A DNA stretch of 64,000 nucleotides from Burkholderiales bacterium (GCA_016195825.1 JACPYV010000193.1:1-64000); one strand, 5' to 3'. Positions 10,535-21,799 are shown, counted from the first letter of the stretch. Notes: generated by a model not told the origin, from the sequence alone. A program made the numbers and translations.

Positions 10535-10539
10535 CGTCG

Positions 10540-11667
10540 ATGACTGGATCCGCGCCACGCTTCGGATTCGTGGCCGGCGAGGCCAGTGGTGACCTGCTGG
10601 CCAGCTTGCTGCTGCAGGGCCTGCGCGCGCGCTGGCCGGGGCTGAGCAGTCAGGGCATTGGCGGCCCGAAGATGATCGCCCAGGGCTTCGAGACCTGGTG
10701 GCCGCACAGCAAGCTGTCCATCTTCGGCTACGTGGACGCGCTGCTGAACATCCGCGAGCTGCTGTCCATCCGCAAGCAACTGGGCACCCGCCTCATCGCC
10801 GATCGGCCCGACGTCTTCATCGGCGTCGACGCACCCGACTTCAACTTCGGGTTGGAGACGCGACTGCGCGAGGCTGGCATCAAGACGGTCCACTTCGTCT
10901 GCCCGTCCATCTGGGCCTGGCGCCCCGAGCGCGTCGAGACCATCCGGCGGGCGGCCGACCATGTGCTGTGCCTGTTCCCCTTCGAGCCCGAGATCCTGCA
11001 CAAGGCCGGCATCGGTGCGACCTATGTGGGCCACCCGCTGGCCGACGCCATCCCGATGGAGCCGCCGCGTGCGTCGGCTCGCCAGGCGTTGACGCTGCCG
11101 GAAGCGGGCACCGTCATCGCGCTGCTGCCTGGCAGCCGCAGGAGCGAGATCAAGTACATCGCCCCGGCGCTGATCGGTGCGGCCAGGCTGCTGGCCAAGC
11201 CAGGCCGGCGTTTCGTCATGCCCGTTGTGCCGGGGCTCCGTGGCCTGATCGAACCGATGCTGAACGGCGCCGACATCCAGCTCGTCGACGGCCAATCCCA
11301 CGCAGCGCTGGCCGCCTGCGACCTGACGCTGGTGGCCAGCGGCACGGCCACGCTGGAAGCGGCCCTGTTCAAGCGGCCCATGGTCATCGCCTATCGCATG
11401 AATGCGCTGAACTGGTGGCGCATGAAGGGCCGCGGCCTGCTGCCCTGGGTGGGCCTGCCCAACATCCTGGCGCGCGAGTTCCTTGTGCCCGAGCTGATCC
11501 AGCACGCCTGCACGCCCGAGAACCTGGCCCGCGAGGCCGAGGCCTTGCTGGCCGACGCACCGCGCCGCGCCGCCCTGCACGCGCGTTTTGTCCAACTCCA
11601 TGAGCTGCTGCGGCAAGACACCGCGCGGCGTGCCAGCGATGCGATCGCGAGCCTCCTCGGTGCCTGA
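10540..11667 (+). CDS. lpxB: lipid A disaccharide synthase
   Basis: LpxB is a peripheral-membrane glycosyltransferase (GT19) joining UDP-2,3-diacylglucosamine and lipid X. It has 375 residues. The N-terminal [18 protein letters not shown], the SIWAWRPER block, [10 protein letters not shown] and the donor-site segment [12 protein letters not shown] are all recognisable. The gene overlaps the rnhB start region, as is common in proteobacteria. Confidence 0.96.
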   Translation: MTGSAPRFGFVAGEASGDLLASLLLQGLRARWPGLSSQGIGGPKMIAQGFETWWPHSKLSIFGYVDALLNIRELLSIRKQLGTRLIADRPDVFIGVDAPDFNFGLETRLREAGIKTVHFVCPSIWAWRPERVETIRRAADHVLCLFPFEPEILHKAGIGATYVGHPLADAIPMEPPRASARQALTLPEAGTVIALLPGSRRSEIKYIAPALIGAARLLAKPGRRFVMPVVPGLRGLIEPMLNGADIQLVDGQSHAALAACDLTLVASGTATLEAALFKRPMVIAYRMNALNWWRMKGRGLLPWVGLPNILAREFLVPELIQHACTPENLAREAEALLADAPRRAALHARFVQLHELLRQDTARRASDAIASLLGA

Positions 11668-12256
11668 GCAGGTGTCCCTGGACTGGACCCCCTCCGGTCT
11701 CGTCGCCGGCGTGGACGAGGCCGGCCGTGGCCCGCTGGCTGGCCCGGTGTTCGCCGCCGCCGTCATCCTGGACGACCTCCAACCCATCAAGGGCCTGGCT
11801 GACTCCAAGGTGCTGAGCCCCGCCCGGCGAGCGCGCCTGTACGACGAGATCCGCGCCAAGGCGCTGTGCTGCTGCATCGCCGAGGCCAGCACCGAGGAGA
11901 TCGACCGCCTCAACATCCTGCAGGCCACGATGCTGGCCATGCAGCGCGCCGTGGCCGGCCTGCGCCTCAAGCCGGCCAACGTGCTGGTGGACGGCAACCG
12001 CATCCCCGTGCTGCCCATGCCGGCCGAGGCTATCGTCAAGGGCGATGCCAAGGTGCAGGCCATCTCAGCGGCGTCCATCCTCGCCAAGGTGGCCCGCGAC
12101 CTGTTCTGCGAGCGCATGCACGAAAGCCACCCGCAGTACGGCTTTGCCACACACAAGGGCTACCCCACGCCCGAGCACCTGGCCGCCCTGCGCGAGCATG
12201 GCGCCAGCCCCTGGCACCGGCGAAGCTTCGCCCCCGTCCGAGAAGTGATCCGATGA
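11639..12256 (+). CDS. rnhB: ribonuclease HII
   Basis: RNase HII removes ribonucleotides and RNA primers from DNA-RNA hybrids. The catalytic core [13 protein letters not shown] opens about 20 residues in, followed by [10 protein letters not shown], and SILAKVARD with the later acidic residue. Starts: ATG 11639 (205 residues, 29-bp overlap with lpxB) or GTG 11660 (198 residues, the E. coli length). Its stop overlaps the next ATG (ATGA at 12253). Confidence 0.94.
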   Translation: MRSRASSVPEQVSLDWTPSGLVAGVDEAGRGPLAGPVFAAAVILDDLQPIKGLADSKVLSPARRARLYDEIRAKALCCCIAEASTEEIDRLNILQATMLAMQRAVAGLRLKPANVLVDGNRIPVLPMPAEAIVKGDAKVQAISAASILAKVARDLFCERMHESHPQYGFATHKGYPTPEHLAALREHGASPWHRRSFAPVREVIR

Positions 12257-13026
12257 CCCAGGTGCTGCCCATCACGTCGCGTGACAACCCGGCCCTGGTG
12301 CGGCTGCGCAAGCTCGCGGCCGACGCCGGTGGCTACCGCAAGACCGGCAGCGTCTGGATCGAGGGCGACCACCTGCTGCGCGCGGCGCTGCAGCGCGGCT
12401 GGCCGCTGGACCTCGTCGTCATCACCGAGGCCGCGATGCAGGACGAGGCGCTGCTCAGGCTGGTCGAGTCTGCGGCGCGCGTGCTCGTCGTGCCGGTCGC
12501 GCTGTTCAAGGGCCTGAGCGGCCTGGAGTCGCCGGCCCAGATCGGCGCCGAGCTGACCTTGCCCTCCGCCCCGCAGATCCAGTCGCAGGCCGCCAGCGTG
12601 GTGCTGGACCGCCTGCAGGACGCGGGCAACGTTGGCGCCATCCTTCGCAGCGCGGCGGCCTTCGGCGTGCGCCAGGTGCTGGCCATCAAGGGCACGGCGG
12701 CGCTGTGGTCGCCCAAGGTGCTGCGCGCGGGGCAGGGCGCCCATTTCGGGCTCAACCTCATCGAGGGCCTGGCAGCCGACGACCTCGCCGCGCTGGCCGT
12801 TCCCCTCATCGCCACGAGCTCGCATACCGAGCAGGTGCTGCACCGCGTCGCACTGCCGTCCCCCTGCGCCTGGGTCATGGGTCACGAGGGCCAGGGCGTG
12901 TCGGGGCCGCTGATGGCGCGCTGCGCGCTGACCGTGGGCATCCCGCAGCCTGGCGGCGAGGAGTCGCTCAACGTGGCGGCGGCGGCGGCCATTTGCCTGT
13001 ACGAGAGCGAGCGGCAGAAGGGCTGA
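12253..13026 (+). CDS. TrmH/SpoU-family RNA 2'-O-methyltransferase
   Basis: A SPOUT-class methyltransferase, probably modifying rRNA ribose; the exact nucleotide cannot be read from sequence. It has 257 residues: an N-terminal L30e-like substrate-binding domain ([13 protein letters not shown]) followed by the knotted catalytic domain with the three SpoU motifs, [23 protein letters not shown] and [16 protein letters not shown]. It is translationally coupled to rnhB by an ATGA overlap and closes the long plus-strand run. Alternatives are RlmB-like or tRNA-type TrmH; length and N-domain favour an rRNA enzyme. Confidence 0.9.
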   Translation: MTQVLPITSRDNPALVRLRKLAADAGGYRKTGSVWIEGDHLLRAALQRGWPLDLVVITEAAMQDEALLRLVESAARVLVVPVALFKGLSGLESPAQIGAELTLPSAPQIQSQAASVVLDRLQDAGNVGAILRSAAAFGVRQVLAIKGTAALWSPKVLRAGQGAHFGLNLIEGLAADDLAALAVPLIATSSHTEQVLHRVALPSPCAWVMGHEGQGVSGPLMARCALTVGIPQPGGEESLNVAAAAAICLYESERQKG

Positions 13027-13190
13027 CCGCCCGCGGGCTGCGGCCTTGCTGGGCGCGGCGGCAGAACGCCGCCTGCCATGCCTTCTGGCCTCCTGCAGCG
13101 GCGGTCGGCCGACGGCGTGGGTCGCGTGCGGGGCCGTGTCGGCCCGTGAGGCGCGCCTCCCCTGGACCGGACGAATGCAGCACTTGTAAT

Positions 13191-13205
13191 TGAGAATGAT
13201 TCTCA
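13191..13205. promoter_or_regulatory. Fur box upstream of hemP
   Basis: TGAGAATGATTCTCA is a perfect 7-1-7 inverted repeat matching the ferric-uptake-regulator core. It sits 13 bp before the hemP ATG in an otherwise empty 192-bp gap (13027-13218), so iron-loaded Fur would block the promoter. AT content is clearly higher here than in the flanks. Confidence 0.85.
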
Positions 13206-13218
13206 TTACATTGACGAC

Positions 13219-13410
13219 ATGCTTGCCACTCGTCATTTGCCCGACCCCCCGGCCCACGGGCCGGCCGTGACCGCGCAAGGCGCGGTTCCCGCCCGCCACA
13301 TCGACAGCGCCACGCTGCTGGGCCCCCGCGGCGAGGTCTTCATCGTCCACCACCAGCAGGTCTACCGCCTGCGTGTCACGGCCCAGGGCAAGCTGATCCT
13401 GACTAAGTAG
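13219..13410 (+). CDS. hemP: hemin uptake protein HemP/HmuP family
   Basis: A small protein of 63 residues whose second half, from LLGPRGEVFIVHHQQ to LRVTAQGKLILTK, matches the HemP family (ending ...GKLILTK). HmuP in Burkholderia and Bradyrhizobium co-activates heme-uptake genes; in this window no heme receptor or transporter is adjacent. There is no clear ribosome-binding site before ATG 13219 and the Fur box lies 13 bp upstream, so the mRNA would be nearly leaderless; a GTG at 13267 would give a 47-residue form with the whole conserved core. Confidence 0.85.
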   Translation: MLATRHLPDPPAHGPAVTAQGAVPARHIDSATLLGPRGEVFIVHHQQVYRLRVTAQGKLILTK

Positions 13411-13484
13411 CCTTTCCTGACCATTTCCCCTTCCCCCGCGCCAGCCAGCCGCCGCCCGCCCGCGCCTCCCCCAGGAGACCTCGC

Positions 13485-14666
13485 ATGGCCGAGACTTGTT
13501 GTGCCGCGCATGCCGCCCTTCCTCCCAGCACCGGCTCGCGCCGCCGGCGGCTGTGGGAGCTGGGCAGCCACGCGCATTGCCCCGTCGTGGGCGTTTGCAT
13601 GCCGCTGGAGCGCGTGCGTGTGCTTGCCAGGAAGCTGCTGGTCCTCCAGGGCGATGAAGACGACTACACGTTGCACTGCAGCCTCGTCACCGCCGCCGCG
13701 CGGCGCAACGCGTTGGCCGAGGCACTGCAACGCGACCTGGAGCAGCGCTTTGCGAGCGACGTGCGCGCCGCCGCACAGGCCAAGTGCCGCGAGTCGCTGA
13801 TGGCCTGGTGGCGGCCTCGCGCGATGCAGGGCGAGGCCATTGCCGGCGCCCTGTGGGCGACCCTCACGCATGCACGCTGCGACGAGTGGCTGGAGATGCG
13901 CGTGCTGGGCCAGGTCCACATGCTGCAGCACCAGGTCGGCGCCGCGCAGCGCGTGGACATGGCCCGCCACCGCGAGCTGGCGACCGAGCACCAGGCGCTG
14001 GCGCGCGACTACGCCGAGGTGCAGCAGCGCGTGACCGCCTGGAGCCAGGCCCGCGCCCGCGAGCAGCAGGCCTGGGAGCAGGAGCGCATGCAGGCCCGTG
14101 CCGCCCAGATCGGCCTGCAGACCCAGCTCGCGCAGGCGCAGGAGCAGCTGGCGCACTGGCAGGCCGCGCGACCGGACCTGCCCGAGCGCGAGCAGTTGCG
14201 CGAGCGTCTGGCGCAGCAGCTGGCGCGCAACCAGGCCTTGCAGCGCGAGATCAACCGGCTGGCGTCCCGCATGCCGCCCGTGGCCGAGCCGGTGGAGTCG
14301 GTGCCGGCGGTCACCGGAATGCCGCCCGCACAGGTGCTGCTGGAACACCGCGTCGTGTTGTGCGTGGGCGGGCGCGGCGGCAGCGTGCCGCACTACCGCC
14401 AGGCCGTGGAAGGCTGCGGCGCGCAGTTTCTGCACCACGATGGCGGCAGCGAGCACAAGCCGGCCCAGCTGGAACCCCAGCTCGCCGCCGCGGACCTGGT
14501 CATCTGCCAGACTGGCTGCGTCAGCCACGACGCCTACTGGCGCGTGAAGGACCACTGCAAGCGCCACCACAAACGCTGTGTCTTCGTCGACACACCCAGC
14601 CGCAGCGCCTTCGAACGTGCGCTGGTCCAGGCCGCTGCCGACGAAGGGACGCAAACGCAGGCCTGA
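13485..14666 (+). CDS. DUF2325 domain protein with central coiled coil
   Basis: A protein of 393 residues. The N-terminal part (about 1-130) is helical and contains Cys/His ([16 protein letters not shown]). The middle (about 140-270) is a Gln/Arg/Glu/Ala-rich coiled coil. The C-terminal 100 residues form a Rossmann-like DUF2325 domain ([46 protein letters not shown]). The ATG at 13485 has a good AGGAG site. Position 75 bp behind hemP suggests the same Fur-controlled transcript. DUF2325 has no established activity; iron-linked function is inference from context. Confidence 0.85.
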   Translation: MAETCCAAHAALPPSTGSRRRRLWELGSHAHCPVVGVCMPLERVRVLARKLLVLQGDEDDYTLHCSLVTAAARRNALAEALQRDLEQRFASDVRAAAQAKCRESLMAWWRPRAMQGEAIAGALWATLTHARCDEWLEMRVLGQVHMLQHQVGAAQRVDMARHRELATEHQALARDYAEVQQRVTAWSQARAREQQAWEQERMQARAAQIGLQTQLAQAQEQLAHWQAARPDLPEREQLRERLAQQLARNQALQREINRLASRMPPVAEPVESVPAVTGMPPAQVLLEHRVVLCVGGRGGSVPHYRQAVEGCGAQFLHHDGGSEHKPAQLEPQLAAADLVICQTGCVSHDAYWRVKDHCKRHHKRCVFVDTPSRSAFERALVQAAADEGTQTQA

Positions 14667-14707
14667 GGGGAAGCCCGCAGCAACGTGGCAAACGGGCGGG
14701 CGCAAAC

Positions 14708-14721
14708 TGCAAGCGTTTGCA
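14708..14721. promoter_or_regulatory. LacI-family-type operator before glgC
   Basis: TGCAAGCGTTTGCA is a 14-bp near-perfect palindrome with the central CG typical of LacI-family operators. It ends 13 bp before the glgC ATG. A further pair GCAAAC/GTTTGC overlaps it (14702-14720). A sugar-responsive repressor binding here would control glycogen synthesis; no lacI-type gene is in the window. Confidence 0.6.
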
Positions 14722-14734
14722 GCCGGAGACCGTC

Positions 14735-15990
<1,256 letters not shown>

Positions 15991-15994
<4 letters not shown>

Positions 15995-17451
15995 CGCGCG
16001 TCCTGCAGGTCAGCGCGGAGCTGTACCCGCTGCTGAAGACCGGCGGCCTGGCCGACGTGGCCGGCGCGCTGCCCGCCGCGTTGGCCGCGGCCGGGGCCGA
16101 ACCGCGCCTGCTGGTGCCGGGCTTCCCGGCCCTGCGCGAGTCGTTGAGCAAGGAATGCGCCGTCGCGCCCGTGGCCTTGCCGTGGAGCGAGGGCCGGGCG
16201 GCCCTGCTGCGCGGCCGGCTGCCGGGTTTCGAACTGCCCGTCTACGTGCTGGATGCACCGGGCCTCTTCGACCGGCCCGGCAACCCGTATGCCGACGCGA
16301 ACGGCATGGCCTACGCCGACAACCACCGCCGCTTCGCGCTGCTGGGCCTGGCCGCCGCGCGCCTGGCCGAAGGCGTCGACGGCAGCTGGCGGCCCGACAT
16401 CGTGCACGCCCACGACTGGCACGCCGGCCTGGCCTGTGCCCATGTCGCGGCCAGCCGAGCGCGCCGGCGCACGGAGGCCAGGACGGTCTTCACCGTGCAC
16501 AACCTGGCCTACCAGGGGCTGTTCCCGGCCGACTACTTCTGCGACCTGGGTCTACCGCCGCAGCACTACGCCGTCGAGGGCCTGGAGTTCTATGGCCAGG
16601 TGAGCTTCATGAAGGCAGGTCTGCACTTCGCCGACGCGATCACCACTGTCAGCCCCAGCTATGCACGCGAGATCCAAACGCCCGAGCAGGGCTGCGGGCT
16701 GGACGGCCTGCTGCGCCATCGCGCCGGCGTGCTGCACGGCATCCTGAACGGCGTGGACTACGGCATCTGGTCGCCGGCGCACGACCGCAGCATCGCTCAG
16801 GCCTACGACGTCGACCGCCCCGAAGGCAAGGCCGCATGCAAGGCCACGCTGCAACGCGAGTGCGGGCTGGACGTGAAGCCCGGCGCCCCGCTGTTCGGCA
16901 TCGTCAGCCGCCTGACTGAACAGAAGGGCCTGCCGCTGGTGCTGGAGGCGTTGAACGACCTGATCGACGCGGGCGGCCAGCTAGTCATCCTCGGCGCCGG
17001 TGACGCACGACTTGAAGCGGCCTTCGTCGACGCCGTAGCGAGGCACCCCGGCCAGATCGCCCGCCGCACCGGCATGGACGAGGGGCTGGCCCACCGCATC
17101 TACGCCGGCAGCGACGTGGTGCTGGTCCCCAGCCGCTTCGAGCCCTGTGGCCTGACGCAGCTGTACGGCCTCAGCTATGGCGCACTGCCGTTGGTGCATC
17201 GTGTGGGCGGCCTGCGCGACACGGTCGTTGACACGACGCTGGAAGACCTCGCCGCCGGCACGGCGACGGGCTTTGTCTTCAACGCCTTCACGGCCGACGC
17301 CTACCGCCGCGCGCTGCGCCGGGCCTTCGCGCTGTGGAGCCGGCAGGAGTTCTGGGCGCGGGTCCGTGGGACGGCGATGCGCGGGCACTTCGGCTGGGAC
17401 GGCGCGGCGAGGCGCTATGTCGCAGTCTATGAAGGCCTGACCTCCGGCTGA
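15991..17451 (+). CDS. glgA: glycogen synthase (ADP-glucose, GT5)
   Basis: GlgA extends alpha-1,4-glucan from ADP-glucose. It has 486 residues from GTG 15991. The ADP-glucose-binding KTGGLADV is at residues 15-22, HAHDWHAG in the N-domain, VSPSYAREI, and the C-domain has SRLTEQKGL and [12 protein letters not shown] with the catalytic Glu region. No branching enzyme or phosphorylase follows; the operon here is just glgCA. Confidence 0.96.
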
Positions 17452-17532
17452 CCCCCTCAAGCTGGTGGGCCGCCCAGGCAGCCGCGACTGCGGGCGACGC
17501 CAGAATGCGCCGCTTCCAGGGAGTGCAAACAA

Positions 17533-18711
17533 ATGAAAAATTTCTGGGCCGGCCTGGTCCTGGGCGCAGCGTTGACCCTTGTTGGCTGCGGCGGTGGCGG
17601 AGGGGGTGGCAACGAGTCGAAGGCGCCGGAAACACCGCCTTTGTCCGCGGCCGTCCAAGTCAGCAATCTGCGTCCTCAGCGCGTCGACATGCAGGTTGTC
17701 GAAACGGAGCGCTCGATTTTTGGGATCGAACTGTCCGCCGATGTCGTGGGCGACCTGTCGCGGCTGTCTGGCCAGACCGTCTACGTGATCGTCGAAGACG
17801 GCACGGGGCTCTTCGACATTGCCAGCACGACCATCTCGCCCACCGGCGTGGACAACCGCATCATGTTGAAGCTGAAGTCCACCTTGGGCCGGGCCGGCAC
17901 TTTGGAAGGCACTCTGAAGCTCAACGTCTGCATCGACGCGGCCTGCAAGACCTCGCTGGGCAATTCGCCGCTGCTGATTCCGTACAAACTGTCGATCGCT
18001 GCGGGGGTGAAGATCGCCGATACCTCGCCCGTCACCGTCGAAGTGCCGTTCGGCACCGTGCTGGCGGATGCGTACAGCGCCAACGCGGTGAATCGTGCCG
18101 TCACCCTGAGCGTCCCATCAAACTTCATGGGCGTCGGCACCATCCCGCCGTTCGAGACTGACTGGTCGTCCACGCAGGCGAACGCCCGGCTCGCATTGCT
18201 TCAGTACGGTGCCATCGTTCCTGGGCAGTCCACCAGCGGCGCGTTGCTGTTCCCGCCGGCACCGGTCGGCAGCTATTCGGCCAAGCTGAAGCTGTCGTCC
18301 ATCGTGGGCAACAGTTCCGTCGCCGCAGAAAGCTCGGTCGATGTCAACTACGTGGTCAAGGACTCCGGTCAGCGGATGCTCTACCAGCCTTCCACGATGT
18401 CCGTGGCGGCGGGGTCGAACGGCGGGATCGGGCTGAGCGTCGTCGCGGCCGACGGCGCGAAATACACGCGGGTTGGCCACATCGCCTACTCGGCAAACTC
18501 AGGCTCGGTCCGATGGCTCTTCCTGCAGCCGGCATCGGCCGGCGCGTACGCCATGGGGACGGTGTTCCTCGTCTCACCCGACGCCTGCGGCGTCGAATTG
18601 CCGAGGCTCGGCTGCCTTGCCAGGGGCGCCTACACGGCGGACGTCTTCCTGGCGACGGACGCGGGCGTCGAAGCGCCCACGCCCTACCGGGTCCAACTGA
18701 TGGTGCCCTGA
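17533..18711 (+). CDS. predicted lipoprotein, unknown function
   Basis: A protein of 392 residues with a signal peptide ending in a lipobox LVGC (Cys19), followed immediately by seven glycines, a flexible tether often seen in Burkholderiales lipoproteins. The mature part is beta-rich with Ser/Thr/Val repeats and four cysteines that could pair (VCIDAACK, DACGVELPRLGCL). It resembles extracellular beta-sandwich domains in texture, but I recognise no family. The ATG has an AGGGAG site 8 bp upstream. It stands alone, convergent with the DMT transporter gene. Confidence 0.75.
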   Translation: MKNFWAGLVLGAALTLVGCGGGGGGGNESKAPETPPLSAAVQVSNLRPQRVDMQVVETERSIFGIELSADVVGDLSRLSGQTVYVIVEDGTGLFDIASTTISPTGVDNRIMLKLKSTLGRAGTLEGTLKLNVCIDAACKTSLGNSPLLIPYKLSIAAGVKIADTSPVTVEVPFGTVLADAYSANAVNRAVTLSVPSNFMGVGTIPPFETDWSSTQANARLALLQYGAIVPGQSTSGALLFPPAPVGSYSAKLKLSSIVGNSSVAAESSVDVNYVVKDSGQRMLYQPSTMSVAAGSNGGIGLSVVAADGAKYTRVGHIAYSANSGSVRWLFLQPASAGAYAMGTVFLVSPDACGVELPRLGCLARGAYTADVFLATDAGVEAPTPYRVQLMVP

Positions 18712-18722
18712 CGCGAGAGGCG

Positions 18723-19607
18723 TTAAATCGCCAGGGCGACGACCCCGGCGCCGATCAGCACGGCACCGGCGACGCGCCACCCCCGCTCGCCTTCACCCAG
18801 CAGTTGCCCACCCAGCAGCGCCGCGAACAGCATGGACACCTCGCGCGTCGGCGCTACCCGTGACAGCGGCGCCTCGCGCATGGCCAGCAGCACGAGGATG
18901 TAGGCCAGCGGGCCGAGTCCCGCGACGGCCAGCACGCCGCGCCAGGAGCGGCGCAGTTCCGGCCAGAAGCTGTGCGCCTGGCGCAGCGCCACGGGCAGCT
19001 GCAGCGGCACGCGCATGACGTTGCCGAAGTAGTCCAGCATCAGCGGCGACACGGCCAGCACCTTGACCGAATAGCCGTCCAGCACCGTGTAGCCGGCGAT
19101 CAGCGTGCCGGTCGCGGCACCCCACCAGACGCCATGCCGGCGGCGCTTAGCCGCTTCGGCATCGTGCGTCACGCCACGGCCGATGAGGCGCGGCCCCATC
19201 GTGATGAGTAGGATGCCGCCTACGACGCCGGCCAGACCCAGCGCGCCGTGAACGCCCAGGTGCTCGCCCAGCAGCAGGACGGCTGCGAGCGCCGACAGCA
19301 GCGGCCCGCTGCCGCGTGCGACCGGGTAGACGACGGTCAGATCGCTGGCCCGGTAGCCGGCGATCAGGCAGTTGAAATAGGCCAGATGCACTACGGCGCT
19401 GGCCGCGACGAAGCCCCAGGCGATAAGTGACCAGCGCGGCAGTTCGTCCAGCCCTACCCACAGAACGGCCGGCAGCCACAGCACTGTGACGCCAAGCGCG
19501 CAGGTGAAGACGAAATGCGGCCCGCCACCCCACTTCTTGGCGGCAAGGTTCCAGAGCGCGTGGAGGAGGGCGGCGGTGAGGACGAGGGCGAGCGCGTGGA
19601 CCGGCAT
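18723..19607 (-). CDS. DMT-superfamily (EamA) transporter
   Basis: An inner-membrane protein of 294 residues with about ten hydrophobic helices in two EamA-like halves (LVLTAALLHALWNLAAK at the start; LSRVAPTREVSMLFAALLGG near the end). Family members export amino acids, nucleobases or other metabolites; the substrate cannot be assigned. The ATG at 19607 shares one base with the ppsR stop (TGATG), so the two are coupled. A longer in-frame extension upstream overlaps ppsR and lacks hydrophobic character, so it was not used. Confidence 0.88.
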   Translation of the reverse strand: MPVHALALVLTAALLHALWNLAAKKWGGGPHFVFTCALGVTVLWLPAVLWVGLDELPRWSLIAWGFVAASAVVHLAYFNCLIAGYRASDLTVVYPVARGSGPLLSALAAVLLLGEHLGVHGALGLAGVVGGILLITMGPRLIGRGVTHDAEAAKRRRHGVWWGAATGTLIAGYTVLDGYSVKVLAVSPLMLDYFGNVMRVPLQLPVALRQAHSFWPELRRSWRGVLAVAGLGPLAYILVLLAMREAPLSRVAPTREVSMLFAALLGGQLLGEGERGWRVAGAVLIGAGVVALAI

Positions 19608-20428
19608 CAGTACATCAGCCGATCGGGCCGGATGTCGCGCAGGATGGTTGTCGCGATCTCTTCGATGGACTTGTGCGTGGACGACAGCCAGGAGATGCCT
19701 TCGCGCTTCATCATGGCCTCCGCCTCGTTGACCTCGTAGCGGCAATTCAGCGGGTCGGCGTACTTGCTGCCAGGGCGGCGCTCGTTGCGGATGGATGAAA
19801 GGCGCTCGGGGTCGATGGTTAGACCGAAGCACTTGCGCCGGTGCGGCACCAGCGAGGGCGGCAGCTTGCGGCGCTCGAAGTCCTCAGGGATCAGCGGGTA
19901 GTTGGCGGCCTTGATGCCGTGCTGCATCGCCAGGTACAGCGAGGTGGGCGTCTTGCCCGAGCGCGACACGCCCACCAGGATGACGTCGGCCACGTCCAGG
20001 TTCTTGCTGCTCTGTCCGTCGTCGTGCGCCAGCGAGAAGTTGATGGCTTCGATGCGGTCGTGGTACTCCTGGCTCTGCGCCACGTCCGAGAAGCGGCCCA
20101 CGCGGTGGTTGCTCTTGATCCCGAACTCGTCTTCCAGCGGCTCGATGAAGGTGCCGAACATGTCCATCACGCGGCCCTGGCAGTGCTCGCGGACGATCTT
20201 CAGCACGTCGCGGTCCACGAGGGTGGCGAACACGATGGGGCGCTGCGCCTCGCGCACTGCCACTTCGTTGATCTCGGCGACAACGGCGTGCGCCTTCTCG
20301 GCCGTGTCGATGAAGGGCCGGCGCACGTGGCGCGGCTTGATGGAGAACTGCGCGAGGATGGAGTTGCCGAAGGTCTCGGCGGTGATGCCGGTGCCGTCAG
20401 AGACGAAATAGACGGTTCTGGCGGTCAT
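19607..20428 (-). CDS. ppsR: PEP synthetase regulatory protein (kinase/pyrophosphorylase)
   Basis: PpsR (former DUF299) inactivates PEP synthase by ADP-dependent phosphorylation and reactivates it by phosphate-dependent dephosphorylation. It has 273 residues from ATG 20428 (MTARTVYFVSDGTG); a Met seven residues upstream is possible. The P-loop-like GVSRSGKTPTS and the C-terminal KYADPLNCRYEVNEAEAMM are typical. Its target ppsA lies 1.6 kb away on the other strand, with an HD-GYP gene between. Confidence 0.95.
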   Translation of the reverse strand: MTARTVYFVSDGTGITAETFGNSILAQFSIKPRHVRRPFIDTAEKAHAVVAEINEVAVREAQRPIVFATLVDRDVLKIVREHCQGRVMDMFGTFIEPLEDEFGIKSNHRVGRFSDVAQSQEYHDRIEAINFSLAHDDGQSSKNLDVADVILVGVSRSGKTPTSLYLAMQHGIKAANYPLIPEDFERRKLPPSLVPHRRKCFGLTIDPERLSSIRNERRPGSKYADPLNCRYEVNEAEAMMKREGISWLSSTHKSIEEIATTILRDIRPDRLMY

Positions 20429-20473
20429 GGCAGAGGCTCGTGGAGTCAAGTCGCAGCCATGATAGCCAGCGGC

Positions 20474-21787
20474 TCAGCGCTCGCCCTTGAGGCGGCCGAT
20501 CAGTTCGCGCATGACGGCGCTTTCCTCCGGCGGCAGCAGGCCGGCACGCAGCAGTGACTCGCGCTCCAGCTCCCGCAGCCGCCACTCCAGCTCGCCGACG
20601 ACCGTCATCAATTCGACCTGCAGGGTCGCATCGCGCTGCTCGGTGAGCACGGCGACCAGCGCGTCCGGGTCGTGGGCGTCCAGTCCGGTGCTGGAGAAGG
20701 CCGTCTGGATGCGCAGCAGCCGTTGCAGCCCGGCCGCCAGCACGGCTCGCAGGGCGGGCCGTGCGTTGGCGATGCGTTCCTCGATCCACGGCCGTGCGTC
20801 GCGAAACCGACCCAGTGTTGCCGCGATGCCGACGACGCGGGGTATTGCCGATTCCAGCGGCATGGGGTCGGCGACGGCAACAGACGGCGGCAGGCTGGCC
20901 TGCGCAGCGGCGGAGATGGCCTCGGTCAGTTCGCGGCTGAATTCGCCCGGGATCAGCTTGGTGGCGACGCTGGCACGCGTCAGCGGCGTCATGCTGGTTT
21001 CGATCACGGCCATCAGCCATTCGGCGGCGGCGAGGATCTGGCCGGCCAGCGGCAGCGCAGCATCCTGCACACCGCGTGGGTAGCCAAAGCCGTCCAGGCG
21101 CTCGTGGTGGTGCAGCACGGCATTCGCGATCTCCTTGCCAGCACCGGGCATGCCGCGCAGCACGCGCTCACCCACCACGGGGTGCGAGGCGACGTGGCGC
21201 CATTCCGGCGGGCCCAGCGGCGTGCCGGGGCGCATGTATTGCGGATCGATGTAGAGCTCGCCCACGTCGTGCAGCAGCCCGGCCAGCGCCAGCATGCGGT
21301 GCTGTTCGGTCTCGCCCGGCAGTAGGCGCCGTGCGAGGGCCAGCGCCAGCATGGCGACGCCGGCCGTGTGCTTGAGGCGGTCGCCCTGGTGCTCGGCGTA
21401 GACGGTCAGCAGCGACTGCACCGGCGCGCTGAGCTTGAGCGCAGCCAGCGTGGCTGGTGCGCTGGGGTAGAGGTCGTGGGCGCAGATCGCCTTCAGCAGA
21501 GGATGCTGCTCGAACAGCGCCTCGCCCAAAGGGCCGAAGCTCTCCGGCATCACGCCGTGGGTGACCTGGATGCAGTCCTCCAGTGGCTTTTGCAGCTTGT
21601 GCATCAGCAGCCGGTCACGCACTTTGGCGTTGATCTGTGCCCCCTTGGCCAGCAGCTTGATGCCGTTGTGGCTGACGATGTCCTCGCTGGCCTCCACGGG
21701 CCGCGACTGGGACGTCTGAATCACGTGGTCCAGGTAGTGCGGGTTGACTTCGGGTGCGGTATCGGCGGTCACCCGGGCATTGTGCAC
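20474..21787 (-). CDS. HD-GYP domain protein, probable c-di-GMP phosphodiesterase
   Basis: A protein of 437 residues from GTG 21787 (other starts possible). The N-terminal about 130 residues are not a recognised sensor. The HD-GYP domain runs about 135-270 with HD at 173-174, HHE at 227-229 and GFGYP at 233-237. The usual HDxGK reads HDVGE, i.e. the Lys is replaced by Glu. A helical C-terminal tail follows. If active it hydrolyses c-di-GMP to pGpG or GMP. It is divergent from ppsA and 45 bp upstream of ppsR on the same strand. Confidence 0.88.
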   Translation of the reverse strand: MHNARVTADTAPEVNPHYLDHVIQTSQSRPVEASEDIVSHNGIKLLAKGAQINAKVRDRLLMHKLQKPLEDCIQVTHGVMPESFGPLGEALFEQHPLLKAICAHDLYPSAPATLAALKLSAPVQSLLTVYAEHQGDRLKHTAGVAMLALALARRLLPGETEQHRMLALAGLLHDVGELYIDPQYMRPGTPLGPPEWRHVASHPVVGERVLRGMPGAGKEIANAVLHHHERLDGFGYPRGVQDAALPLAGQILAAAEWLMAVIETSMTPLTRASVATKLIPGEFSRELTEAISAAAQASLPPSVAVADPMPLESAIPRVVGIAATLGRFRDARPWIEERIANARPALRAVLAAGLQRLLRIQTAFSSTGLDAHDPDALVAVLTEQRDATLQVELMTVVGELEWRLRELERESLLRAGLLPPEESAVMRELIGRLKGER

Positions 21788-21799
21788 AGCGGGTGGCGG

